Below, in pieces: positions 46,924 through 60,100 of a stretch of 64,000 bases of DNA. The stretch covers positions 992,001-1,056,000 of the forward strand of contig OX365948.1 in the NCBI GenBank assembly GCA_947247005.1, given 5' to 3'. Made by a program: the position numbers and the translations under genes. The DNA is from Spisula solida (lineage: Eukaryota; Mollusca; Bivalvia; Venerida; Mactridae). Position 1 is the stretch's first letter. Each line of letters begins with the position of its first letter. The notes under the pieces were generated by a model, which searched no databases, was not told the DNA's origin, and saw nothing but the letters and a program-made list of their open reading frames with translations.

Positions 46924-47880
46924 CGAGGGGTGATCAACAAATACAAGGAAAAAAGCCCTAATTTCTGTCATTGTAAGTGGATGAAATTTTCTATTCATGA
47001 AGATAAATGTATTTCAAGTTGGTTCACCCCTGATCATCAATATTAACCAAAGTCCGAACGAATTTGGTTTCCTATGGCAACATCATTCGATGTATTGCGG
47101 CCTAAATTTTCATATTTTCCAACGTTGAATGTAGCAAACGATGACGTTTCATTCGAGCGTTTGTAATTTTCTTAAGGGGTGGGGTATGAATATGTAATGT
47201 TATAATATTACATTCATGATTTCAAAAACAAGAATTAATGTCAAAATTGTGTTTAAAAACTATTTGCTTCAAAGCCGTTGTCAGAAAATGAGTGGGATAT
47301 AGAAATCAGCGATGAAGTGTTGAGGCGATTGAAATGTCATAACATACTAATGGCAATATTGCACAATGCAACGACTATGTAATAGCATACAAAGCAGGTG
47401 TATGTTTGGTATAATTATGCTATCATATGTAGCCGTGTGAAATCAATGCCGACATGCAAATGGGCTATACGACGTCAATAACAATTTACGTCATCAATAA
47501 TTGTTTTAATTTACATGCAAGTTTCAAAGGTAAAAATGATTTTCGGTTTACAGGTCTATGAAGTGTATCTGGTTGTACAGCTATTTTTTGAGAATTGTTT
47601 ACTGCATTATACATGTACATTATGAATTGGGCCACAAATGAGAATGTATACTCTACTGTTATATGTAACAACGTCGCGATGACATTGGGCCAGTGTAGCC
47701 ATAGTGACGTTACAGTTTCAATGTTTTTTTCTACCAAATATAACTTAGAGTTTAATATTTTATAGTTCTGTACATTGTATTTGTAATAAGTCAATCTTTT
47801 ATATGACCAACTATTTTAAGTATTGGTCACCTTATAAAGATTTCAAAGCATTTTCCCGCATATTTGTTGATCATCCCTCA
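46924..47880. mobile_element. mariner-like non-autonomous element, 957 bp
   Basis: The left end CGAGGGGTGATCAACAAATA and the right end TATTTGTTGATCATCCCTCA are inverted, and each is flanked by TA (46922-46923, 47881-47882). GAGGGGTGATCAA-like ends with TA duplication are typical of mariner elements. No D,D-type transposase frame is present; 47486-47794 on the minus strand has no such motif. A second internal CCCCTGATCATCAA lies at about 47025. Confidence 0.75.
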
Positions 47881-48507
47881 TACATACAATCTTGCCTTAT
47901 TTTACCCTCATTACTCCATCAATGGGCATGCTATTGTTTGCAAACAAAAGCATTGGAAATGACACCAAACAGTGGGCGGGTAAACTATAAGCTTCGCTCC
48001 CTTGCACTTAATTTGTTTATAATTCTAATATATGATCTATAACCTATACATATCTTTGATCAGTGTTTTACTCCAAACGATTGACATTGATGAAACATGT
48101 TAAAATCAAGGTCTGTGTTGCATATTACTAAGATCTAAAAATGGATCATAACAAGTATATGTTTATTAAAAAATAAAACGTATTGAATGTGCCAATATGA
48201 GGTGTATTGCTAAATTAAAATGGTTCCAATATATAATTCTTTGCAAATTGTTAGATGTTGATACCAATTTAAAGAAATTATAACTTTTCTCATTATATGA
48301 ATTTCTCATAAACGAAGACTTGTACAATCTGATGTTATTCGTCCCAGATACAATGTAGAACAGACTATGGCATTTTATTTACTTTTCACTCAATATCATG
48401 AAATAGTACACACAATTTATTCTGACTTCATTACAAGCGTAAAATGGACGGACTTCCCTAATACTTTCTTAAATTATAGTACTTTTTAAGTATAATACTT
48501 ATGTTAC
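47881..48507. other. unannotated stretch
   Basis: Nothing recognised between two TA-flanked transposons. Confidence 0.5.
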
Positions 48508-48509
48508 TA

Positions 48510-49484
48510 CAGTATAACCTCCCGAAACGGCACCTCTGAGAAGCGACAACCTCCGAGAAGCGGCACTTTTATTTCCCCCCGTTCGTTTTCACTCTTATTT
48601 TAACCTCCGTAGAACAACACCTCCACAGAGCGGCAAACGGCCGTTAAAATTGTTTACCTTTTATATGGTTTACCTCTGAGAAGCGACAGATGTGTTTTTA
48701 CAACGGCCTCACACGTGTTTACATAACTCCATACGATGTTGTTTTCTACTTTTTGCACCTTCGTGGATTATAATAATTATCGCTCAACAGGTAACGATAG
48801 CCACGGGCGCTAGTAAATTAGCGACTGTTTTTGGGATCAGTTCGACAATATGACACAGTAACACCGTACATACCATGCACTTGCTGAGATGCATTAAACT
48901 CGTTTTTTTTAAATCAAAGTTGTTATTAATAATTTTAAATGAATTATCAATACGCGCTTATCAATCAGTATAAGAAAGGAAATTCACGTACACTTCGTGT
49001 TAATGGTTAATCACGTCGTCTAAAACTGTCAATTTCAGCATATGCACTGACCAAGTTACACGCGAGAGGTAAACAAATTACCGATCATGTGTGCAAATTG
49101 TGTACTGAGCGATATGACGTAATAGAGATTTTAACACTTTGAAGGTAAACAATTCAATTGAATATGGATTCGTTTTATAATGTTAAGAGTTGCGTTTAAT
49201 AGCATTACATACTAGACCCGTGAATTGTACGCAGTTTTGTATCTAATCAATGATCTTAATTAAATAATCCTCAGAATTATATCGCAAAACGCGCGGCTAC
49301 GAGTAGATCTAATTTTATGCATTTAATCACAAACAAACGGCACCAATTTAAGATTACCGTGATTATGTACACTCAATAGTCTATGAACGACATTCTGAAA
49401 CAATCAACCTCTACAGAGCGACACCTCCGCAGAGCGGCAGTTTTTTTTGTCTCCGCCGGATGTCGCTCTACGGAGGTTATACTG
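48510..49484. mobile_element. pogo/Tigger-like non-autonomous transposon, 975 bp
   Basis: The left end CAGTATAACCTCCCGAAACG and the right end CGGAGGTTATACTG are inverted and flanked by TA (48508-48509, 49485-49486). CTCCGAGAAGCGGCA and CTCCGCAGAGCGGCA motifs repeat in both subterminal regions. No transposase frame remains. It differs in sequence from the pogo-like element at 38785, so the two are separate families. Confidence 0.85.
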
Positions 49485-49566
49485 TATATTTAGTAACAAA
49501 ATTGCATTGAAAAAATTGTATTATGCGCCTTTAAAAGTATTATCAGCTTTTGGCCCGCCTCGTGCA

Positions 49567-49591
49567 GGGCTATTATCACTGATAATAGCCC
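49567..49591. other. short hairpin GGGCTATTATCA
   Basis: GGGCTATTATCA pairs with TGATAATAGCCC around a single base. It lies 80 bp right of the pogo-like element and resembles the TGATAAT stems of the hairpin at 50103. Confidence 0.65.
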
Positions 49592-50102
49592 TTGGAAGAC
49601 GTGCAGGCGCAACGTTACATCATTTGCATCTTAAAAGTGACCGAGCGTAGGCCTTCTTGAAACACTTGCAAACCAGATTAATGGATTTTGACATTTCAAA
49701 ATTGTATTGATCAGTCCTCAATGAGACAGATCTAGATCTTCACCTATTTTCTAGAATCTAGACATTGAATAGACGTGTTTAGTAGACGAGATCAAGATTT
49801 TCCAAGTTCTTCAAAAAATGTGAAAAACAACTTTTTTCAGAATTTTGCATCAAATCATACAATGTAGCATATTCTCTGACTGAAAAAATGAATACCCATA
49901 TGATATGTTTCCGTTCTATAATAAAAAAGTTACGGATAATTTAGTGATAGATCTACGCGCATAGATCCAACGTTGACAATTTAACGACGATTTTTTTCAA
50001 AAACTCTTTATTATCTCAACCAGTTCCTGAACACGTTGTGTGTCTTCTTAAGTGGTTAGTTATGATGAAAAGCAACAACATAAGTATTATACAGTACAAT
50101 AA
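49592..50102. other. unannotated stretch
   Basis: Nothing recognised. Confidence 0.5.
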
Positions 50103-50225
50103 ATGGCTGAGCAGTGTCATTGAGTGATAATCGCCCTGGTAGATTATAATTGCCCTCGGGCTAGCGCCCTCTGGCAATTATCAACCTACCGGAGTGATTA
50201 TCACTCAATGTCACTGCTCAGCCAT
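50103..50225. mobile_element. 123-bp hairpin element
   Basis: ATGGCTGAGCAGTG, CATTGAGTGATAATC on the left pairs with GATTATCACTCAATG, CACTGCTCAGCCAT on the right. The inner part also pairs (GGTAG...CTACC; AATTGCC...GGCAATT) with a few mismatches around CGGGCTAGCGCC. Size and structure fit a very small MITE. Confidence 0.75.
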
Positions 50226-51471
50226 GTATTATTCTATAAATAATACAAATGTACTTCAATATACACGTAACAAGTAAGTATTAATTCACATTCAATTTGG
50301 TAATTTCATGCTTGTTTAAACACGAGTCAAACGCGAATGAGAATTCATTCTTTTTGCGCGGGATATTTAGGTTCGAGAAAAATGGCTCTCTTTTTAACTT
50401 TTTAACATTTATTTTAACAGCGATAACATTGACGGAAAGCTTAGCTTGTATAGTTTGTAAAATTTCAAACAAGAATAAATTTGATCGATTATAACGCTAA
50501 TTGGTGAGTATTCGAATTCGGTTCGTTACTTTTACCTTTTCTCGTCCGTGAAATTCATGGCATCTATATTTTTCATTATTGAACATATATTATTGAAAGT
50601 TACATTATTTAAAAGGCTGTGTAATCTAGTTTTCGTAAACATAAAGGTTTTAAAAATTGATGGCGTAAAACGTGATTTACAGCGGTTTAAAGTTTACGCG
50701 GTTTTTATTTTCTCTATACGCTAACAGTAGTCGGCTCCGATATTCGCTTCGTGCCCCCTATCTACGTCATCAAAGGGAGACTATTCATATACCACCTTAA
50801 TTGAAAGGGTGTATAAGAAGCACTCAGTGATGATGGTACTCCAATACAACATTGTTAATTTTTTTTTTCAAAATTAATGAAGCATTAGCCCAACTTTTAA
50901 TACACCACTCAGTTTTCTATAAATTCAAAGCTTATCCTAAAATCAGATGCCGACAAATAACCTTCCCAGTAGATATGTTTTATATAATTTCAGAAGCTAT
51001 TAAAGTCATTATAGGAATAAAACAAGACAACTTGAGAAAACATCTTTTCTCACTTTAACTGGAAAATGTCGATAACACTTCAACTTAATTTAGTAATAGG
51101 AAAACAGGTGCTTGGTGAGATTATTAACCAGTGATAATGAATGGTGAGTAGTTAGGAAGGTTTTTACACCATTACGCCAAGGAGATGGCAGAATGTATCC
51201 ATGTAGTTTCCAGAAAACCAGTGTTTTTGAGTGTTTTTTATACAACATGTCAGCTTCAATATATTTGTTTGAGATTTTCCGAACTTGTCCAGAAATCCCA
51301 ATGACTTCTACAGAAAGGATAAATGCCTGTGTTATTATATAAGCTACACAATGTTCTTAAAAAACTGATTTTTATAATAAGCACAAAAATTGTGGATCCA
51401 ATGTTGTTAATTTGGTTTTCATACGTGGTCCACAACTTTGCTGAAACTAGTGTTTTCAAAGAAAGTCAACT
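50226..51471. other. unannotated stretch
   Basis: Frames on both strands at 50281-50494 overlap each other and show no family motif. No repeats were recognised. Confidence 0.5.
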
Positions 51472-51880
51472 GGTGGCACAGCGGCCGAGTGATTAGCGCT
51501 CTCAACTAGCAATCAGGAGTTCCCTGGTTCGAACCTCAGCTCATGCACTGGAAATTCTTTTCCTTTTTTACCACCAACTAGAGATGAACTGGTTGGTATG
51601 GTTGCCCACAGGTAGCCTCACGTGTTAGGTGTCACACTGGTCAAAAGTGCTTCTGAGTCGTAGTAGGCGAAAATGGTTCCTTCCAAAACTTTGATTCTGT
51701 CTGTTCAAGTCTTGTTTTAATGTAGAAACTGTAGATGGTTGACCAAATTACATGAATGTAATTCAAATACAGGCAGTCTGTTAACAGGTAATAATGTTTG
51801 ATATTTTCCAGGATTATTTCTTACTGGATGAAGAGAGGAAATACAAGGGTGCTTCGGCTGAGTCAATATAACAAATATCA
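51472..51880 (+). mobile_element. tRNA-derived SINE
   Basis: The head has a perfect-looking A box TGGCACAGCGG (51474-51484) and B box GGTTCGAACCT (51526-51536), the internal RNA polymerase III promoter. The body holds GGTGTCACACTGGTCAAAAG, GAAAATGGTTCCTTCC, TTTTCCAGGATTA and ends near GGGTGCTTCGGC. A headless relative lies at 19637-19920. The anticodon region is not cleanly foldable, so this is not a working tRNA gene. Confidence 0.8.
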
Positions 51881-53879
51881 TGATTTTAGATTTTGTAAAT
51901 TTAATTCACATTATAATAATTAATTGTGCATCAAATTAAGACAGTACAGAGTAGATCATAACAGACACATGTCTCTCGAAGCAGCGAACGTAGAACATCA
52001 ATAGTCGGAGTGAAAGATAAAATCATACTAACACAAATCACAAACGTCTCTAGAGACAGCAGCAAAGAATTGATGGCAAATTGCATGTTATAAGCAAACA
52101 GTGCTCAATACAACATTCTCTGATTGAAATCTGAATATAAGCCAGAAAATATATTTCTTAATAATATATTTAGATCCTGTTCAGAATACAATATTTCAGT
52201 TATCCCTATATTGGTTGATTGGTTAGCCATCAGTTATGTAATTCATGGCAGCTGTGTGACATCTGGCTGGTGTTTGGCAATATAAGACAGGGACCCCAAA
52301 GGTAAACATGCTATGACTTTTATAAAGAGTTTCAAAATAGGCAGGCCTTTCATATGCGGCAACACTATAATAAGAAATACCATTCTCAATTTTACTAAAA
52401 TTCTATAGAAGTGTTGTCAAAGTGTATTTTAGTGAACAAGCATATTATATTAACTGTATCAAATACAACCTGAGAACAAAGCAAGAATTTGTACTCAAGG
52501 ACTTCAAAAAATGTCCCACTCATTTGTGTAAGTTGTTTTGAAAGCGAATGAGAGATATTTTTTGAATGTACTAATAATAGCAACAATATAAATAAGAGAC
52601 TTTCATAGGTGAAGAAGATGCATTTCATATGTCATAGGGTACTTTAGGAAGCAAGCATACATAACAATAGTAATATTGAACAGTAACAGTTGAACAGTAT
52701 AACAAGCAACTCATTAACATTTGTACTCACAATCTGGACAGACAAGTTCTCCAACTTCTGTAACTACTCAGCCAGGTAGCGAGGTTATACAAGACTATGA
52801 TGCTGGTGGAGTCAATTGGAACTGAGGAGCACGGCAACCTCTCACTGGTAGGGTACCTACCTCTGGAAATGTTTAAACTCCTCAATGAAAATGAGGCAAT
52901 TTAAATCCCTTTTGTGAGTCTAATTCCCGTTTTTGAGCATTCCTTTTGAAGTTAAATGTGATGCTTTTAAAATGCATACTGAATATATTTTCATACTTCA
53001 TAAATACCAGACTGCATCTATCATACACTTAATAAAGTGAAAGATTCAGAATTTCATTAAGCAACTGCTGCATACAGGCATCTATGCACCTGATACTTAT
53101 CTAACACTACTCAGAGGGTTTTACACCAAACACCTCTGGTTTGGCTGCTGGGTGTTCTATAGATTGAGCCAACCAGGCAGCCAACATATAGTGTAACCCA
53201 CAGAACATTAGATATATATGTGACACATAGTAATGTAACAAGTATGTGTGTCCTCATTCAATGCACGATTAATGTGGTATTAAAATCATATAAATAAATA
53301 ATGATTACTGTTAAATTTGGGGACATGAAACTAAAGGTGCTGAATGCCAGATGATTATCGAAATATGAAATATTTAAATTTAAAATAAATAAACCTCCTC
53401 CTACAGTTTGAGGAATGTTTCTAACTGAAACATGCTTGAAATCTCACTTTCCGTTGCAAATGTTTTTAAAACTATGTTGAAACCTCAATTTCTGTTGCAA
53501 ATGTTTGTAAAACTATGGTGAAACCCCTATTTCCATCGCAAATGTTTATCAAATATGTTAGGTTAGGTTACTATTTACTTGACCTGATAGATATTTCACA
53601 GGTAGCACTTTGTCATTATACCAACTGTAGTTCAGCACCTTTATACTCATACATGATCAAGTTATATAATAGAACACATTCACCTATAAATCATAAATCA
53701 CAAACTAAATCACCAACAATTTGAACTACACCTTCATAGTATATAGTCATCAATTATAGCACTATTACATATGGTAGTTATCATACAGGGATTCCACTAG
53801 CTTCTCGGTGTGAAGGTCATATTGATACTTTTGACTAAATTTTACCATTTTATAAGCACAATGCCAATTATTTTGAAGA
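51881..53879. other. unannotated stretch downstream of the synthetase gene
   Basis: About 2 kb without array or supported gene. Three imperfect copies of AACTATGTTGAAACC / TTGCAAATGTTTGTAAAAC occur at 53430-53550. The 3' UTR of the synthetase gene probably lies just to the right, but I could not place its end. Confidence 0.45.
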
Positions 53880-53980
53880 GAAAATGACAATTCCAACCAA
53901 AATCTTGAAGGTCAAAATATGGCTTTTTTTTTACATTTCAAGTTTCAAAACCCCTACTCCCGAGTTATATGGAATCACAT
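53880..53980. repeat. dispersed repeat fragment shared with 62620-62710
   Basis: Both sites contain a CCAAATCTTGA / CAAAATCTTGAAGGTCAAAA block, a GGCTTTTT run and CAAAACCCCTACTCCCGAGT. One copy is just 3' of the synthetase stop codon and the other is in one of its introns, in the same orientation. Confidence 0.65.
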
Positions 53981-54095
53981 AAATACACAGATAATCCATC
54001 CACACATTGGCAGGCTGAAGTCTTTGATAACATGAGTGTTAACAAGATTGTTATATATTAAAATGAACCAGTTTTTCACACTATAGTTGCCTAGA

Positions 54096-54167
54096 TCATT
54101 GTTGCATGGTACTCAACATGGCCATCGCTTGAGTCAGCTTGTCTATCTCAATAGACAACTCAGATTT
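54096..54167 (-). CDS. VARS1: valyl-tRNA synthetase terminal exon with stop
   Basis: This 72-bp exon has a TTTCAG acceptor and encodes KSELSIEIDKLTQAMAM, then LSTMQQ and TGA. It has the length and character of the last helix of the coiled coil in this family. It was found by reading the minus strand downstream of the previous exon, since it is too short to stand out as an open frame. Confidence 0.9.
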   Translation of the reverse strand, partial: KSELSIEIDKLTQAMAMLSTMQQ

Positions 54168-57100
54168 CTGAAATACACATGTATATATATAGTCATTATT
54201 TCATAAATATTTTACATAGAAACCAAAACATTCCAAATCTACATAATCATACTTAGTGGCTTTAAGGGCTGATTGAGCAAAATGTCCAACTATGTGGCCC
54301 CTATAAATAAAGGCTTTTAATCTCTGTCATAATTCAAAGTCAGAAAGGGAATAACTCTTATTCTTATTCTAAATTTCAAGCTTAAAATGTTCAATACCAT
54401 AAATTACTGTAAATAACTGTAAAGTAATGGAAAATTATTCAAAACTCAACCAGTAGACATAAATACCTTCTCCACATTTTTCTGTCTAACGTCTTCGGGG
54501 ACTTTGGATTCATAGTCAGACTTGGCCATAGCTTCATCTATCTTCTGTAACTGACCTTCTAATCGTTCCTTCTTCCCGGTCAGCTTCGTCAGTTCTTTAC
54601 TGATCTCAATGAAGTCCTGTAACACATTATACATTATCAGAGGTCCAAAAAAATATTTTATCACACAACCTGTGGTCCAGCAATGTTGTAAAGCCATGTT
54701 GGAAATATTGTCCCGCAATCTCAGAGTGTGCATAAATATTATAATTAGCCTGACGTCATGCTCATTCTACTGCTGAATTTAGTTAAAACCTATGCAGCAT
54801 ATATCATCATTTGAATGATAATGAACATTTTCTAAGGCAAAGCCTCATGTCGTATCATTTTGTCCAGAGGTCAGAGGACTGTATGAGTGGATAACATGTT
54901 GAATAGTTCACCAAATAGTAACTGGTTTGAAAAGCACTTCAGAACTTTTCATAACAGGAAATGTTGTAAGTTATATTGAATGGAGTGCCGCTGAGTCATA
55001 CTTCAAAATAGTGATTTTATAAATTAAACACATCAATTTTGTGAAAAACATATCAATTTTGTGAAAAACATATCAATTTTGTGAAAAAAAACCACATCAA
55101 TTTTATTAATCAAACACATGATAATTGATAAAACAGGATGACACCCCACTGAACAGGAGACAATTAATGTACCTGCGCACAGGTGCATCACTCATTAATT
55201 AATTCTTCAATACTGTGAAGTTATTAGTATTCACTGTGGATTAATTTTCATTGATTTTAATGATGGAACTATATCCTGAAATTAAATCACCATGAACAAT
55301 TGATCTTAATGTATATAACAAGAGAATATTCGTTCAATATTTTAAATCCCTAATTTAAGAAACCACAAATTACCATTTTATCATAATCCACAAAATTAAA
55401 TACCTGCAAAAATGAACAATTTTAATCGCATTATTCAGGATTTGACAAGTTTTCTGCTGATTACCAAAAATAAGTTTAAAACATTTAAAAAAAGTTTTAA
55501 TATTCCTATTCAGCAATGTTCATATGTATCAGTAGATACGTCTCTGTTTAGGTAGTCATTGAAAAAGCCACTGACCTTGTCTATAAAATTAATATGTGTT
55601 TTATCAATAAACTTATACCCACTCTCAACAAAAGAGGTTGAAGTTAAAAAAAGAACAAGAATTTTCAACACATGTATTTTCATTAAAAAAAAAGAAGAAA
55701 AAAGATATGTTCAAAAGTTTTCTGTTGATCATAATCAGTATCCCCCCTGGTAAGATAACATAACAATGAATATTACTCCTCATGAGTAACCTAACACATG
55801 GTATTTATGAAGCCAGCATGAGTAATATGAGATGATGCTCATTGGATACTTTATGACATGACACAACACGACATGCTGTCTGTTGGTTGTGTAACATAAT
55901 ATAACAGACTCCAGCATGCACACCACAAATAGTATGTTTCAACGAAACTTTTAAATTTAATTTAAACAAAGAACTGAACCAGTCATGATATGGAGACCGT
56001 GTTTTAAGCATACTTATGAAATGAAATGTGGTTTTAACATTGTGCGTACATCCCAGGAGGCCATGTAGCTGCACATATTTGCACATAACTCATAAAATTC
56101 AATAAGCCAGCTTGGAGACAGGCAAACAAATATGAAAATTATTGAAATTTATGCAAAATAACTGCAAAAACATAGAATTCACCAATTCTAATCATTTTCA
56201 TGCAAGTTTGAATTTTATTTTTTATTCACATGGTGTATCTATAGTTGGCAAGCAACAAACATGTTGTAATATGTTTATAATGACATGATCAAAGGCCCCT
56301 AGTTGGAGTTTTACAATTGATATTATATTTCTTATATGAATACAGAATCCATTCAATTGTCATTAGCCATTGCATGGTAGTAACGTTAGCGAGTACTTCA
56401 TTAAGCTGAAGTAAGACAAGCATGCAACTTGGTCCTGAATATGTAATTCTGAACTACTTTGTCCAAAAATGTTTATTTTAGGAATATTAGTCTTGACCCC
56501 CAGGGCCAAAACATTAACATTCCTCTCTAAGTCAATGATGATCAGCATACACTCTTTCATAGCCAAACATCATACCATAAAGAAACTATGGAGCTTAAAT
56601 ACGTTTTGTAATGAATTTTATACTGAAATCATTGAGCTAGAATACTGAAATTATTGAGCTAAAATCATTGTAAATTATACTCAATTAAGAACTGAACTTT
56701 AAGTTATTTTGTGATGCATCAGCACACTAAACAACAAGCATACCTTGATCATGAAGTGTGTCTCACATTTAGCAGATACAGTTTGAACAGCACATCCTTT
56801 AGGTGGTGTTTGGTCTATCATGATTTCTACACAACTAGACAATGAACAGACTTGTATAAGATCTGTGTGTGTCCGTACAAGATTGGCCGTCTCTTCATCT
56901 GAACATTTCACATACACTGAAAATTAAAGCATCTCAATTATCTACTTGCATATTACTTGTTTATTGCTGTTTAATGTAGGTTTTAACATGTATTTGTCAC
57001 GTAAATTGTATGTAGCAATGAATCTACTTTTAAAACAACAGAATGTTTACTAAGATTCACTAACGATGTTGATGCTTTCTGCTGATTTGAACATTCTAGT

Positions 57101-60100
57101 CATTATTGGTCCACAGTGAGTGCTGCAGAATGGAGGCCATACAATGGTTACATTAGAATGATCAATTTTGATTAAAGAATCCTACTGGAATATTCCTTTC
57201 CAGGGTTGTTCAATAAATACTCGACAGCTATCAGTTCAGGAGGTTTTAATCAATTTTCACAAGAAAACAACAAACAGTTTATCCCTGCTTGGTCCAAGGT
57301 AGACAACTTACGTTCAGGTTTCATTTTATTTGTGATATTATAGTCCCCTCTAACGGACCGTACCGACTTCACGATATTCTGTACAAAGTCGACTTCATCT
57401 TCCAACTTGGCATTTCTCCATGTGTACTGCAATACATAAAATACGTAAAATGCGCATAAGTTTAATAAATTTATAAACCAAACACTCGAGAATTATATTC
57501 ACCACATCAGCTACGTTGATGAGTAAATCCTGAAAGACTTGAAAAGTAAATAGACTTCGAGTCATAAAACTTGCATAAAGTATTAAATAATATGCACATA
57601 CACTTGCATTATGAACAGCAGGGGGAGGGTTTAATGCACAAACAGTCTTTATACAAGCAGATAAACGGACCATCAATCTACCATAAAACTGCCATCGCTA
57701 TTTTTGTTAATTATTGCAAAATGCAAAACGAAACGATAAGAATTTCATGATGCCTAGTTAATATGACGATGCTGTGATAGACTGGGTTAATATCCCCATC
57801 AAACAAAGACGGCAGCATTTATCAAAACTAGTAAAAAATTTAAATGTTTTATAAAAACTTGTCGAATCTTTAAAGCTTGAAGTACATTCATGTCTTCAAT
57901 GATCTACAAGATAAAGGGTTCTATACTCAATGATCTACAAGATAAAGGGTTCTATGCTCAATGATCTACAAGATAAAGGGTTCTATGCTCAATGATCTAC
58001 AAGATAAAGGGTTCTATGCTCAATGATCTACAAGATAAAGGGTTCTATGCTCAATGATCTACAAGATAAAGGGTTCTATGCTCAATGATCTACAAGATAA
58101 AGGGTTCTATACTCGTGAGTTTCATGTATGTTGTTACAGCACCTTGATTCATCATGGTGATTGCATTCTGCATGTAAATCATAAAAATTCTCATAACACA
58201 AACAACTGGTAAGTCCAGACAGAATTTAATCTACTTTGAGTCTACTATAAAAGTGCAATGCCATCAAGAGAGTACTTTACAATTCTTGGCAGCAGACAAA
58301 ACTATTATTGTTTTGTGACTGATTTTTACATTGAGTTTTTATAGAAGTTGAGTGACGTACATCAAATCATAGAACCTAATCAAGACCCCCAGTCTGTGGA
58401 AACTACTTAATCTTAGCTTAATGTCAGCTAAAGTACCTTGTACTACAAAAAATTTGAAGTGCTGAAACTAAAGAACTGTCTTAAACTCATTCCGACAATG
58501 ATTTGAGGAAAATCTCAATTTTGAGTTGAGATATTTATTTAAAAGCATTGATTAATAGGTGATCTCTATGCACATACCATTAATCGTCAACTTTGATAAT
58601 TTTTGGGTTATACAAAGATCCAGTTAAGGGAAGTAATTTAACTATTTCTGTATCCAAAGCAACCACAATTTTTGGCAGAAACAAATTTGTTCAGATGTGC
58701 ATAATTCCCTTATTGCCCCCTATCCACACACCAAGTGTCATAAACCTGTCTTGGAAACTCATTGTTAAAAGCCATGAACACATGAAGCATATTGTGGAAC
58801 AGTGTACAGTACTTGTACCGTCTGCCGGTACAGTAAATACTCATCATACCCTTATAACCAGTGTACAGTACTTGTACCATCTGTCAGTACAGTAAATACT
58901 CATCATACCCTTATAACCAGTGTACAGTACTTGTACCATCTGCTGGTACAGTAAATACTCATCATACCCTTATAACCAGTGTACAGTACTTGTACCATCT
59001 GTCAGTACAGTAAATACTCATCATACCCTTATAACCAGTGTACAGTACTTGTACCATCTGTCAGTACAGTAAATACTCATCATACCCTTATAACCAGTGT
59101 ACAGTACTTGTACCATCTGCTGGTACAGTAAATGCTCATCATACCCTTATAACCAGTGTACAGTACTTGTACCATCTGTCAGTACAGTAAATACTCATCA
59201 TACCCTTATAACCAGTGTACAGTACTTGTACCATCTGCTGGTACAGTAAATACTCATCATACCCTTATAACCAGTGTACAGTACTTGTACCATCTGTCAG
59301 TACAGTAAATACTCATCATACCCTTATAACCAGTGTACAGTACTTGTACCATCTGCTGGTACAGTAAATACACATCATACCCTTATAACCAGTGTACAGT
59401 ACTTGTACCATCTGTCAGTACAGTAAATGCTCATCATACCCTTATAACCAGTGTACAGTACTTGTACCATCTGCTGGTACAGTAAATACTCATCATACCC
59501 TTATAACCAGTGTACAGTACTTGTACCATCTGCTGGTACAGTAAATACTCATCATACCCTTATAACCAGTGTGCAGTACTTGTACCATCTGTCAGTACAG
59601 TAAATGCTCATCATACCCTTATAACCAGTGTACAGTACTTGTACCATCTGTCAGTACAGTAAATACTCATCATACCCTTATAACCAGTGTACAGTACTTG
59701 TACCATCTGTCAGTACAGTAAATACACATCATACCCTTATAACCAGTGTGCAGTACTTGTACCATCTGTCTGTACAGTAAATACACATCATACCCTTATA
59801 ACCAAGTGTTACAAACTTAATTATCTATATATAACAATCTATAATCAGATAAAAATTATGTAATCATAAAACTATAAGTTTAATGAGTAATTATCATCAT
59901 GGATATTAACAGCTGCAGTAACATGCATCAAATACCACACACAAGTTTTTGCCTGCTATCACATCTGTGGAGTACTTCTCAACTACTTAACGTCAAGAAT
60001 TCAAATGCACAAACACTCAAAAGATATTTAAGTACAAAATTGTTAAATGATTAAATCATATATAGTAGATTTCATAAATCGGTACTTTTAAGTGCCCAGA

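Noticed and set aside
47486..47794. Transposase remnant in the mariner-like element
   Set aside because: The frame shows no DDE/DDD-type motif or helix-turn-helix that I can recognise.
51472..51560. tRNA gene
   Set aside because: A and B boxes are good, but the acceptor ends and anticodon arm do not fold cleanly and a SINE body follows; also has a body relative elsewhere.
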